Shown here in pieces: positions 41,196 through 48,732 of a stretch of DNA of 64,000 bases. This DNA comes from GBS-DC sp964451985. Its GTDB lineage: Bacteria; Armatimonadota; Fimbriimonadia; Fimbriimonadales; GBS-DC. The position numbers and the translations under genes were made by a program. Within the stretch, counting starts at the first letter, position 1. The number at the start of each line of letters is the position of its first letter. The stretch is taken from positions 1 through 64,000 of the forward strand of contig CAYVKB010000003.1 of the NCBI GenBank assembly GCA_964451985.1. Reading direction: 5' to 3'. The notes under the pieces were generated by a model. That model saw nothing but the letters and a program-made list of their open reading frames with translations, did no database searches and had not been told where the DNA came from.

Positions 41196-41204
41196 CGCGC
41201 CGCT

Positions 41205-41822
41205 ATGAACCGTGTGAAGGTCTCCGTGATATACTACAGCTCAACCGGTACGAACTATCAGATGGCGCAGGAGGCGGTGCAGGCGGCGGAGCAGGCGGGC
41301 GCGGAGGTGCGCTTACGCCGCGTGCGTGAACTTGCCCCTGTAGAAGCAATCAACCAGCGCCCTGAATGGAAAGCACACCTGGAGGCGACGCGTGACATCC
41401 CCGAAGCGACGCTGGACGATATCGACTGGGCAGATGTGATTGCGCTCTCCACGCCCACCCGCTTCGGGCTGGTCTCCGCACAGATGAAGCAGTTCCTCGA
41501 CTCCACAGGTTCCCTCTGGGCGCAAGGGAAGCTGACGAACAAAGTGATGACCTTTATGACCAGCGCGCAGAACCCACACGGCGGTCAGGAGATGACACTG
41601 CTGTCGCTGTTTGTGGTGGCGGCGCACTGGGGCGCAATACTAGTGCCGCCAGGCTACACTGCGCCCGCGATTTTCGAGGCAGGTGGCAACCCCTACGGCA
41701 CAAGCGCGACGCCTCAACCTGGTGGGCTGCCCGAAAGCAAAATTCGTGCCGTGCATCACCAGATTCAGCGCGCCGTGCAAATCGCCGAATGGCTGATTAG
41801 GGGGCGAGAGGCGACCCAGTAA
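41205..41822 (+). CDS. NAD(P)H:quinone oxidoreductase, WrbA-like
   Basis: A 205-residue flavodoxin-fold protein. Blocks: VIYYSSTGTNYQMAQEA (FMN phosphate loop), STPTRFGLVSAQMKQFLD, the Trp of GSLWAQGKL, FMTSAQNPHGGQEMTLLS, and the late GNPYGTSATPQPGG. These match the WrbA/type IV NQO family, tetrameric enzymes that reduce quinones by two electrons and protect against oxidative stress. The start at 41205 is set by the family N-terminus (MNRVKVSVIYYS) and the -10 box; longer frames upstream overlap the regulator gene. The DUF1611 gene follows by 10 bases. Confidence 0.92.
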   Translation: MNRVKVSVIYYSSTGTNYQMAQEAVQAAEQAGAEVRLRRVRELAPVEAINQRPEWKAHLEATRDIPEATLDDIDWADVIALSTPTRFGLVSAQMKQFLDSTGSLWAQGKLTNKVMTFMTSAQNPHGGQEMTLLSLFVVAAHWGAILVPPGYTAPAIFEAGGNPYGTSATPQPGGLPESKIRAVHHQIQRAVQIAEWLIRGREATQ

Positions 41823-41832
41823 ACTGAGAACG

Positions 41833-42873
41833 ATGCTCAAACCCGACCACCGCCTCGCGATTCTGATGCATGAGGGCATTCGCGGCAAGTTCGGTAAGAC
41901 GGGGCTGGGGTTGCTGCGCTACAGCCCGAACCCGATTGTCGCCGTGATTGACCGTGAGTGCGCGGGACAGTCGCTGTCTAAACTGACGGGCATCCCGCGC
42001 GAGGTTCCGATTGTGGCGTCGGTGCAGGAGGCGATGCCCTACCGCCCTGATGCGCTGGTCATCGGAATCGCTCCCTCCGGCGGTGCGCTGCCCCCCGACA
42101 TGTGGCGTGAAGTGCGCGCTGCTGTGCTGGCGGGGCTGAACCTCGTGAACGGCATGCACGCCCCGCTTGCCAAGCACCCCGATTTGGAACCGTTCCTGCA
42201 CAGCTGCCAGTGGATATGGGATGTGCGCAAAGAGCCGCCGGGCTTAAGCGTTGGTTCGGGCAAAGCGCGTTATCTGAACTGCAAGCGCGTGCTAACCGTC
42301 GGAACCGATATGGCAGTGGGCAAGATGACCGTCAGTCTGGAGATGCACCGCGCGTGTCTACAGGCAGGCATACGCTCGCGCTTTTTGGCGACAGGGCAGA
42401 CGGGCATTATGATTGAGGGCAGCGGCGTAGCGCTGGACGCTGTGCGGGTGGATTTTGCCTCCGGCGCGGTCGAAAAGTTCGTGTGCGAGCTGGCGGAGGG
42501 GGCGGAGGTGGTGCATATCGAGGGGCAGGGCGCGCTGACCAATCCTGCCTCCACCGCCACGCTGCCCCTGCTGCGTGGCTCGCAGCCGACGCACCTGATT
42601 TTAGTCCATCGTGCGGGACAAACGCACATTCGCACCTTCCCCGATGTGCCAATCCCACCCCTGTCTGAAGTAATTCACATCTACGAGCAGGTCGCTGCCA
42701 TGGGCGGTGCGTTCTATCCGTCCAAAGTGGTCGCCGTCGCGCTGAACACGGTGCACCTAAGCGATTCGGAGGCGTATGCAGCGATTGCCCAGACAGAATC
42801 CGAAGTAAAATTGCCCTGCACCGACCCGGTTCGGTTCGGCGCAGGGCAGTTATTACAGGCTATAAATGGGTAG
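41833..42873 (+). CDS. DUF1611 family protein
   Basis: A 346-residue protein. The N-terminal Rossmann-like domain (about 1-140) includes AILMHEGIRGKFGKTGLGLL, VIGIAPSGGALP and GMHAPLAKH. The C-terminal P-loop-like domain carries VLTVGTDMAVGKMTVSLEM (a Walker-type loop), FLATGQTGIMI and VVHIEGQGALTNP. This matches DUF1611; relatives named DgcN act with DgcA in D-glutamate metabolism in other bacteria, but no dgcA partner is adjacent, so that role is not assigned. It lies 10 bases after the flavoprotein gene and converges on trxA. Confidence 0.85.
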   Translation: MLKPDHRLAILMHEGIRGKFGKTGLGLLRYSPNPIVAVIDRECAGQSLSKLTGIPREVPIVASVQEAMPYRPDALVIGIAPSGGALPPDMWREVRAAVLAGLNLVNGMHAPLAKHPDLEPFLHSCQWIWDVRKEPPGLSVGSGKARYLNCKRVLTVGTDMAVGKMTVSLEMHRACLQAGIRSRFLATGQTGIMIEGSGVALDAVRVDFASGAVEKFVCELAEGAEVVHIEGQGALTNPASTATLPLLRGSQPTHLILVHRAGQTHIRTFPDVPIPPLSEVIHIYEQVAAMGGAFYPSKVVAVALNTVHLSDSEAYAAIAQTESEVKLPCTDPVRFGAGQLLQAING

Positions 42874-42885
42874 GAGTGCAAAGAT

Positions 42886-43203
42886 TTACAGGTGCTTCGC
42901 GAGTTTTTGCTCGATCGCGCCTTTAGGTAACGCGCCCACGATTTGCTCCACCACTTGCCCGTTCTTAAACAGCAGTAGCGTCGGAATACTCATAATGCCA
43001 TACTGCATCGCCAGCTGCTGCTCTTGGTCGACGTCCACCTTATACACCTTCAGTTTGCCTTCGTATTGCTGTCCGAGTTCTTCCACAATCGGCGCGATGA
43101 GTCGGCAGGGTCCGCACCAGACCGCCCAGAAGTCCACTAGCACGGGCACGGGCGAGTTCAGTACTTCCGTCTGCCATTCACTATGAGTAATTGCCTTCGC
43201 CAT
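42886..43203 (-). CDS. trxA: Thioredoxin
   Basis: A 105-residue classical thioredoxin: VLVDFWAVWCGPCRLIAPIV with the WCGPC active site, YKVDVDQEQQLAMQYGIMSIPT with the cis-Pro, and LLFKNGQVVEQIVGALPKG. It reduces protein disulfides in the cytoplasm. AAGGAGG is only 2 bases from the ATG at 43209 but 8 bases from the ATG at 43203, so I use the second. A GG-TATACT promoter is at 43232-43237. The 100-N gap begins 41 bases beyond the more distal ATG. Confidence 0.96.
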   Translation of the reverse strand: MAKAITHSEWQTEVLNSPVPVLVDFWAVWCGPCRLIAPIVEELGQQYEGKLKVYKVDVDQEQQLAMQYGIMSIPTLLLFKNGQVVEQIVGALPKGAIEQKLAKHL

Positions 43204-43231
43204 CCGCATAACCTCCTTAGGATAGTGGCTT

Positions 43232-43237
43232 AGTATA
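43232..43237 (-). promoter_or_regulatory. trxA promoter, GG-TATACT
   Basis: Reading leftward, TATACT preceded by GG, 28 bases before the trxA ATG at 43203. Confidence 0.6.
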
Positions 43238-43249
43238 CCATATCCTGAC

Positions 43250-43349
43250 NNNNNNNNNNNNNNNNNNNNNNNNNNNNNNNNNNNNNNNNNNNNNNNNNNN
43301 NNNNNNNNNNNNNNNNNNNNNNNNNNNNNNNNNNNNNNNNNNNNNNNNN
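43250..43349. other. Assembly gap (100 N)
   Basis: Exactly 100 unknown bases. The round number suggests a scaffold join of unknown true length. The trxA promoter -35 region and whatever ended at the hairpin at 43350 are hidden. Confidence 0.98.
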
Positions 43350-43382
43350 AGCGCGGGTGAGGTTGCCTCGCCCGCGCTTTTA
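43350..43382 (+). terminator. Intrinsic terminator beside the gap
   Basis: AGCGCGGGTGAGG (43350-43362) pairs with CCTCGCCCGCGCT over 13 bases with one G-T wobble, followed by TTTTATT. Oriented to end a plus-strand transcript arriving from the gap, so a plus-strand gene may be hidden or shortened there. It also sits at the end of the minus-strand yjbQ gene. Confidence 0.75.
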
Positions 43383-43796
43383 TTCACCCATCACTTGTAC
43401 ATGCACCGTGCGCGTGCGTGGACGAGTATCGAAGTCGATTAGCACTATCTGTTGCCATGCGCCCAGAGTCATTCGCCCACCCACAATCGGCACAGTGAGC
43501 GACGGTCCCAGCAGCGACGCGCGAATGTGCGAGTGACCGTTATCGTCGTGCCAGCGGGCTTCGTGGGCGTAAGGCGCGTCGCGCGGGGCGACGCGCTCCA
43601 ACACTGTGTGCATATCCTGTACCAAGCCAGGCTCATACTCGATGGTCGTAATCGCGGCAGTCGAGCCGACCACAAACACCACTGCGATGCCGTTCAGCAC
43701 GCCGCTCTCCAGAATTGCCTGCTCCACGCCGCCGGTGATGTCGTGCATGTCGTCGTTGCCGCGCGTGGCGACCGTGAACCGCCCTGAGTAGACCAT
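43380..43796 (-). CDS. YjbQ/UPF0047 family protein
   Basis: A 138-residue protein of the YjbQ family. Conserved blocks: RFTVATRGNDDMHDITGGVEQ, VFVVGSTAAITTIEYEPG, and HDDNGHSHIRASLLGPSLTVPI with the three-His cluster that binds a metal, then LGAWQQIVLIDFD. Some members show low thiamine-phosphate synthase activity; the in vivo role is uncertain. The ATG at 43796 lies 7 bases after GG-TACAAT. Confidence 0.93.
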   Translation of the reverse strand: MVYSGRFTVATRGNDDMHDITGGVEQAILESGVLNGIAVVFVVGSTAAITTIEYEPGLVQDMHTVLERVAPRDAPYAHEARWHDDNGHSHIRASLLGPSLTVPIVGGRMTLGAWQQIVLIDFDTRPRTRTVHVQVMGE

Positions 43797-43803
43797 TAGG
43801 GGA

Positions 43804-43809
43804 ATTGTA
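43804..43809 (-). promoter_or_regulatory. Promoter of the yjbQ-type gene, GG-TACAAT
   Basis: Reading leftward, TACAAT preceded by GG ends 7 bases before the ATG at 43796; leaderless type. Confidence 0.6.
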
Positions 43810-43866
43810 CCTGAGACGTGGACGCTGATACTAACGGGGTTTCAAGTACCGCTAAAAGTCGTCTCA

Positions 43867-44913
43867 CTAAGGACAGATTCCGGCAACAGGTAATCCCAAA
43901 TCTGAGCGTGCGTCAAACATCAAGTTCATATTCTGAATTGCCTGACCCGCTGCGCCCTTGACCAGGTTGTCAATCGCGCTAATGAGGACAGCGGTCTGGG
44001 TGCGCTGGTCGACGGTTAGTCCGACATCGCAGCGATTGGAGCCGTACACCCCGCGTGTGGCGGGGTATTCGCCGAGGGGGCGCACGATTACGAGCGGCTG
44101 CCCCGCATAGAACTCGGTATACAGCGCGTGGAGCCGTTCTGGGCTTACAGGTTCACGTAGTCGGACGTAGGCGGTGCAGAGGATGCCGCGCGTCATCGGA
44201 ACCAAGTGGGGGGTGAAGCGCACGCGCACGGTTTGCCCACCGACGTGGCTCAGCGTTTGCTCGATTTCGGGCGTGTGGCGATGTCGCTCCACGCCGTAGG
44301 CTTTGAAGTTCTCGTCCAGCTCAGTGAACAGGTACTCCACGCTGATTTTCGACCTACCTGCGCCCGACACGCCCGACTTGGCGTCGATAATCACGCCCTC
44401 AGGTTCCGCCCAGCCTGCTTGCATTATCGGCGCAAGCGCAAGCCCCGCTGCCGTGGGGTAGCAGCCAGGGTTGGCAATCAGCCTCGCGTGAAGGTAGGCA
44501 TCGGCGGGCGTAAGTTCGGGCAGCCCGTACACTGCTTCTTGCAGCAGCTCAGGAGCGGTGTGGGGTTTGCCATACCACTCGGCGAAAGTGGCGGGGTCTT
44601 TGAGGCGGAAGTCGGCAGAGAGGTCGATGACTCGCAGCCTGCGTTGTAGCAGTTCGGGTGCGTGCTCCATCGCGAAGCCCGTCTCGCCCGCCAGAAACAC
44701 GACGTCGCACTGCGCCGCCAGCCCATCAGGGTCGTAGGGGCTAAGCGCAGGCAGAGGCAAACCGTACAGGTGGGGCAGCACGCTGGCAATCGGTTTGCCC
44801 GCCTCCGAACGCGAGATAAGCGCGGTGATTTGCACCAGTGGATGTCCGCTCAGCAGGCGTATCAGCTCGCCCCCTGTGTAGCCCGTTGCACCGACGATAC
44901 CCACTCGTATCAT
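43867..44913 (-). CDS. argC: N-acetyl-gamma-glutamyl-phosphate reductase
   Basis: A 348-residue NADPH-dependent reductase, third step of arginine synthesis. It has the N-terminal dinucleotide loop VGIVGATGYTGGELIRLL, LSADFRLKDP, catalytic Cys in ANPGCYPTAAGLAL, KSGVSGAGRS and HRHTPEIEQ, with RFTPHLVPMTRGI towards the C-terminus. Everything is intact and the length normal. No other arg genes are adjacent. The start overlaps the end of a small remnant frame (44910-45092), and no own promoter of the GG-TATAAT type is visible. Confidence 0.96.
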   Translation of the reverse strand: MIRVGIVGATGYTGGELIRLLSGHPLVQITALISRSEAGKPIASVLPHLYGLPLPALSPYDPDGLAAQCDVVFLAGETGFAMEHAPELLQRRLRVIDLSADFRLKDPATFAEWYGKPHTAPELLQEAVYGLPELTPADAYLHARLIANPGCYPTAAGLALAPIMQAGWAEPEGVIIDAKSGVSGAGRSKISVEYLFTELDENFKAYGVERHRHTPEIEQTLSHVGGQTVRVRFTPHLVPMTRGILCTAYVRLREPVSPERLHALYTEFYAGQPLVIVRPLGEYPATRGVYGSNRCDVGLTVDQRTQTAVLISAIDNLVKGAAGQAIQNMNLMFDARSDLGLPVAGICP

Positions 44914-45092
44914 GCGTTCTTTCTCCTATGCGCTGCGTAGCCCTGCCTGTAGCAGCCGCTGGCGCACCATGTTAGTTTATCCTGCGGCAGCGGCGCAGGG
45001 GCGTTCGGCGTCTTGTTGGTGGGGCTGAGTATCTCGATAACACTCGTCAACACGCGCTGCCTTTCGCGCGGGGAGAAAATCTGGTTCTGCAT
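44910..45092 (-). pseudogene. Remnant of a DUF4058-like gene
   Basis: A 60-codon open frame. Its segment RQRVLTSVIEILSPTNKTP matches the hallmark VEILSPxNK block of DUF4058 proteins. After LPQDKL the expected continuation appears in another frame (VRQRLLQAGL-like), so the copy is short and frameshifted. It lies between the baeRF gene and argC. The family match rests on one block from memory; the shortness is plain. Confidence 0.45.
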
Positions 45093-45098
45093 CGCGAT

Positions 45099-46289
45099 TT
45101 ACTCTGCCGTCATTGGGTAGCGCAGTAGCGCGCTTACACCCTGAATTTGCGCCCGCGCTTCGCCGTGAACTGTTTCCACCTGCGCACCCTGCTCCAGCGC
45201 ACGCTCCAGCACCGTGTCCAGAATATCAGGCATTTGCCAGATGGATACGGTACCCTCGGGTGCGTCTTCAGGCTTCAGCCCAATCAGCCCCGACGGGTAG
45301 AACACCGCGCCCGGCTGAGTGAACTCGGAGTCGTACAGCAGCACACGCACGTTGCCCCACTCCAGCGCACGTAGTACCGCGGGCAGCCCGATGGCTTTCA
45401 TCGTGGGTGTCGCCTCGTTCAGCTCCTGCAGCAGGCGCGCTTCGCCCTCCAAATCCTGCTCCATCAACCGATCCAGCACGCGCTCATAAATCTGGTTGAT
45501 GGGCATCTTGTCATGCACCTGTATCCTGCCGGCGTAGGCGCGACGCACATAGTCGTGCAGGTAGCTGGGGAACGCATTGGCAAGCTCGTCGGGGGCGGCG
45601 ATAATCAGCCGGTCGAACGGATGTACACGGCGCAACTCGCGAACGGTATCGGCAATTTTGCGCAGGTGCTGATGCTGCTCGTGTTGTTTGAGCATCTGCA
45701 CATTCCGCTCGCCTACGCCATGCTGAGCCGTGATACCGCTGGGTGTGCGCACCCCATGAATGCCCGACGGGAGAATCTCACGGTCTTTGATAAAACTGAA
45801 CGCATCGAGCGGCTGGATACCGTGAATGTCTACCTGGTAGAAGTAGGCGTCGCGGTTATCGAACACAGCCACGAGGTTCACACCGAAGTCGGCTTCTACC
45901 GCGAACAGTCGGCGCACATACGGCGTCTGGTCGACCACCAGCGTGTTGCGCTCCACGTAGGGCAGTAGCACGGTCTGGAACAGCCCCTCGCCCGAACAGG
46001 CGAACGCCGCGATTCCGCGCACAGGCAGCGAGTTCTCGCCCAGCAAGTGCGATGGTTCCTCCAGATATGCCTCCAGCTGCTGGAAGTCTTTGTGCACCGA
46101 CTCGCGCGCCTCCGCCGACATAGGGTGGTCGTCCAGCCAGTGGCTCAGTTGGTTCACTAAGGTTTTTAGCCGTGTGCGGTACATCGGCGGTCGAGCTGCG
46201 CGCTCTTCGGGTGTCAAGCTCAGATACAGACTCGTGGTCAGATACCGCTCCGATTTGAAGTTTTTCAACATCTCCAGCGTGTTTTGCAT
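45099..46289 (-). CDS. Bacterial archaeo-eukaryotic release-factor-like protein (baeRF)
   Basis: A 396-residue protein of the eRF1/Vms1-like fold found in bacteria. About residues 1-130 are helical then beta-rich. The middle domain (about 135-290) has the loop equivalent to eRF1's GGQ reading HGVGERN, then a conserved HQHLRKIADTVRELRRVHPFDR block. The C-terminal L7Ae-like domain (about 290-390) has GLPAVLRALEWGNVRVLLYD and DILDTVLERALEQGAQVETV. Relatives are thought to act in ribosome rescue or peptidyl-tRNA hydrolysis; the lack of GGQ makes the reaction uncertain. There is no zinc ribbon insert. Confidence 0.8.
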   Translation of the reverse strand: MQNTLEMLKNFKSERYLTTSLYLSLTPEERAARPPMYRTRLKTLVNQLSHWLDDHPMSAEARESVHKDFQQLEAYLEEPSHLLGENSLPVRGIAAFACSGEGLFQTVLLPYVERNTLVVDQTPYVRRLFAVEADFGVNLVAVFDNRDAYFYQVDIHGIQPLDAFSFIKDREILPSGIHGVRTPSGITAQHGVGERNVQMLKQHEQHQHLRKIADTVRELRRVHPFDRLIIAAPDELANAFPSYLHDYVRRAYAGRIQVHDKMPINQIYERVLDRLMEQDLEGEARLLQELNEATPTMKAIGLPAVLRALEWGNVRVLLYDSEFTQPGAVFYPSGLIGLKPEDAPEGTVSIWQMPDILDTVLERALEQGAQVETVHGEARAQIQGVSALLRYPMTAE

Positions 46290-46337
46290 CGTTCTCCTCC
46301 GTTTCGCCTCCCTCCGCCCCTATTTAGAATACCTGAA

Positions 46338-46904
46338 TCAGGGGTTCCTTTGCTTCGGCTCGATGACCATCTCGCCGATGGGTTTTCCGTCGCGCGTTCG
46401 GGATTGGGCTTCCACGCGCTGGGTTTCTTCCTCTAAGTACACAACAATCCGCTCATTGTTGCGCCAGCGCATGCGGTAAAACTCGTCCTCGCCGTCCAAC
46501 GCTACATCGCCCTCGAAGGTGATGGTTTGCTGTTGTCCTTCGTAAATCACGCGCCGTGCGGTTCCGTTCAGGCGGCTCAGCGGGTTGGGGCGATCGTAGC
46601 GGAAGTTGACCTGCCCGATGGCTTCTGCGCTACGCACCGTGAGCTGGTTCTGAGCGTTGGGCGCAAGCGTGGCTTTCAACTGGGCGCAGATGAGGGTGAA
46701 ATATTGTTCGGGCGACTCCAACCGCACGGGCGCGCCCCGTCCGCCTTGCACCTGAATCTCCACCTGGTCGCCTTTCACGCGCCGTGTAGAGACCAGCGTG
46801 TCGTAGTTGATTTGCACCCTGCCGAACTGTATCTGCCCGCCTTGTTGCGGCTGCGCGTGCAGGCACACGCCCATCAGCACCAGTATCGCACTCAGCCAGC
46901 GCAT
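46338..46904 (-). CDS. LptA/OstA-like periplasmic protein
   Basis: A 188-residue exported protein with a signal peptide (MRWLSAILVLMGVCLHAQP) and a beta-jellyroll pattern of the OstA type: VSTRRVKGDQVEIQV, LTVRSAEAIGQVNFRY, ARRVIYEGQQQTITFEGDVA and YRMRWRNNERIVVYLEE. Such proteins bridge the periplasm in glycolipid export. It would partner the LptD-like protein (16713-18206), though the genes are 28 kb apart. The start is 7 bases after GG-TAAACT. The basic tail is short. Assignment rests on the pattern rather than strict motifs. Confidence 0.65.
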   Translation of the reverse strand: MRWLSAILVLMGVCLHAQPQQGGQIQFGRVQINYDTLVSTRRVKGDQVEIQVQGGRGAPVRLESPEQYFTLICAQLKATLAPNAQNQLTVRSAEAIGQVNFRYDRPNPLSRLNGTARRVIYEGQQQTITFEGDVALDGEDEFYRMRWRNNERIVVYLEEETQRVEAQSRTRDGKPIGEMVIEPKQRNP

Positions 46905-46911
46905 GACTCAA

Positions 46912-46917
46912 AGTTTA
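46912..46917 (-). promoter_or_regulatory. Promoter of the LptA-like gene, GG-TAAACT
   Basis: Reading leftward, TAAACT preceded by GG ends 7 bases before the ATG at 46904. Back to back with the box at 46931. Confidence 0.5.
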
Positions 46918-46930
46918 CCCGCATAAGGGG

Positions 46931-46936
46931 TATAAT
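46931..46936 (+). promoter_or_regulatory. Promoter of the lamin-tail/dockerin gene, GG-TATAAT
   Basis: TATAAT preceded by GGGG. A leader of about 42 bases follows, with AAGGAGG before the ATG at 46985. Confidence 0.65.
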
Positions 46937-46984
46937 ACTGCTGGCGAGATTACCTCGCACACCAACGAAAGGAGGCTTATAGCA

Positions 46985-48592
46985 ATGAAGCGATTCTTGG
47001 GCTTTACTCTCGCGCTTGCATTCGCAAGCGGCATGGCACTGGCGCAACCACGCATCGTAATCAACGAGTTCACCTATGACGACCTCGGTAGCGACGACCT
47101 CGAGTTTATTGAACTCTACAACGCGGACACCGTTGCTGTGGACATCACCGGCTGGATTGTGGACTGCGGCGACCAGTTGACAGGCGATAATAACCGAGAC
47201 TTCGTGATTGGCGACCTTGATGGCGACGGCACAGTCGATACAACTGTCGTTCTACCTCCAGGGGGCTTCTATGTGATTGGCACAGCAGCTCTGAACACCC
47301 GCTGTGGCGGCTGTGTGAACCAGATTTTCGATCCGGGTACTGCAGGTGTCCTTGAGAACGACAACGAGTGGATTGCGCTGATTATTCCGGGCGACCCACG
47401 CACGGTGGTCGATGCCGTGGCATATGAGACGAATCGCTCCGCAATTGCTAACTGGGTTCCTGCGGACATTCGTCCGCAACTCGGCGGCGGTCTGTGGGGC
47501 AACTATCAGAGTCTGGAGGCGGGTACAACGACTGATGACGCCTTGATGACCATCGGCCGCTGGCGCGACGGGTACGACACAAATGTGAACGGGCGCGACT
47601 TCGGGCACTTCCGCCCCACTCCAGGTGCGTCGAACAACCTGCCTGCGCTCACCAGCCGCCTATGCCTCAACTTTGACAACTACAACGTGGGCGACGCCCC
47701 CGCCGAGTTCACAGGCTCCTACCGCAACCCGCGCGTGGTTGACCCGACGCAGGGCGATCGCACGGCGTCTACAGGCTTCAACCCCAACGTCATTCCTGCC
47801 TCGCCGGGCGGCGGCAATGCGATGATGGTCTACGACTGGGCAGGCGGCGGCAACGTGGCGATCGCGAACTCCGTGTTCGAGAACGGTACGGCGGGCTATG
47901 ACCTGCAAATCTATATCAACCCTAGCAACTCAGGTTTCACCGCAGGTCAGGTGGAGACTTGGATGATTGGTTTGCTCGGCTCACCTGAGAGTGTACATAA
48001 TCACCCACTGTTCCTTGAAACCGCTACGACAGGCAGCGCGAACGGTATGACAGGTGTGGGCTGGGTGTTCCGTCGTTCGTCGGCGGCCGCAACGAACCCC
48101 ACTCAGCCTACAGAGATGAAACTCCGTCTCGTAGACGCTGGCAAGGGCGGCGATAGTCGACTAAGTGGTCCGAATAACACCTGGAACATCTACGGTGAGA
48201 TAGACCTCTCCAGCCTGAGCGCGGGCTGGTATCGACTGCGTCTTGAGGTCATCGACGGTCAGGTGAAAGGGCTATTTTACGCCGACCCAAGCAACCCGAT
48301 TGCGATTACAGGCACGACCGCCACTGGACTGGTGGGCGGCTTCTACATCGGCTACCGCGAGACGCTGGGCAACGCAATTGTGCGCGTCAACCCCGTGCGT
48401 GTAGACAATGTGTGCCTGTACCTGCCCGTGCAGGGTGATGTGAACGCCGACGGCTGTGTGGATGACGCCGACCTGCTGGCGGTGCTGTTCGCGTTCGGCA
48501 GCAGTAACGCTGAAGCCGATGTAAACAGCGATGGCATCGTGGACGACGCGGACTTATTGCTGGTGCTGTTCAACTTCGGTAGTGGTTGCTGA
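46985..48592 (+). CDS. Secreted lamin-tail/dockerin protein
   Basis: A 535-residue secreted protein. Signal peptide 1-20 (cut near GMALAQP). The lamin-tail-like Ig domain covers about 22-215 (IVINEFTYDDLGSDDLEFIEL, GWIVDCGDQ, PGGFYVIGT, WIALIIPGD). A second beta-rich, lectin-like domain spans about 225-475. A C-terminal dockerin-like pair of calcium loops (DVNADGCVDDADL, DVNSDGIVDDADL) ends in FGSGC. No cohesin or cellulase is nearby, so the dockerin probably is not cellulosomal. Cys in the first loop and at the very end could form a disulfide. Likely a cell-surface or extracellular structural protein. Confidence 0.85.
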   Translation: MKRFLGFTLALAFASGMALAQPRIVINEFTYDDLGSDDLEFIELYNADTVAVDITGWIVDCGDQLTGDNNRDFVIGDLDGDGTVDTTVVLPPGGFYVIGTAALNTRCGGCVNQIFDPGTAGVLENDNEWIALIIPGDPRTVVDAVAYETNRSAIANWVPADIRPQLGGGLWGNYQSLEAGTTTDDALMTIGRWRDGYDTNVNGRDFGHFRPTPGASNNLPALTSRLCLNFDNYNVGDAPAEFTGSYRNPRVVDPTQGDRTASTGFNPNVIPASPGGGNAMMVYDWAGGGNVAIANSVFENGTAGYDLQIYINPSNSGFTAGQVETWMIGLLGSPESVHNHPLFLETATTGSANGMTGVGWVFRRSSAAATNPTQPTEMKLRLVDAGKGGDSRLSGPNNTWNIYGEIDLSSLSAGWYRLRLEVIDGQVKGLFYADPSNPIAITGTTATGLVGGFYIGYRETLGNAIVRVNPVRVDNVCLYLPVQGDVNADGCVDDADLLAVLFAFGSSNAEADVNSDGIVDDADLLLVLFNFGSGC

Positions 48593-48605
48593 ACTAATGC
48601 AGACA

Positions 48606-48640
48606 TCGAGGGCATAGGGAAGTTCTCCCTGTGCCCTCGA
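48606..48640 (+). terminator. Terminator-like hairpin
   Basis: TCGAGGGCATAGGGA (48606-48620) pairs with TCCCTGTGCCCTCGA (48626-48640) over 15 bases with one wobble and a 5-base loop. No T-run follows, but position between convergent genes fits termination. Confidence 0.6.
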
Positions 48641-48732
48641 GTTGAGGCTTCCTGATCGATAGATGCCTCGCGAGCAAGCGAGAACACCTCCGTTGTATCT
48701 GTCTAAAACCTACTCCGGAGTCGATGTCGTTG

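Noticed and set aside
43867..44913. argC considered part of an arginine operon
   Set aside because: No argJ, argB or argD nearby; neighbours are yjbQ and a baeRF gene.
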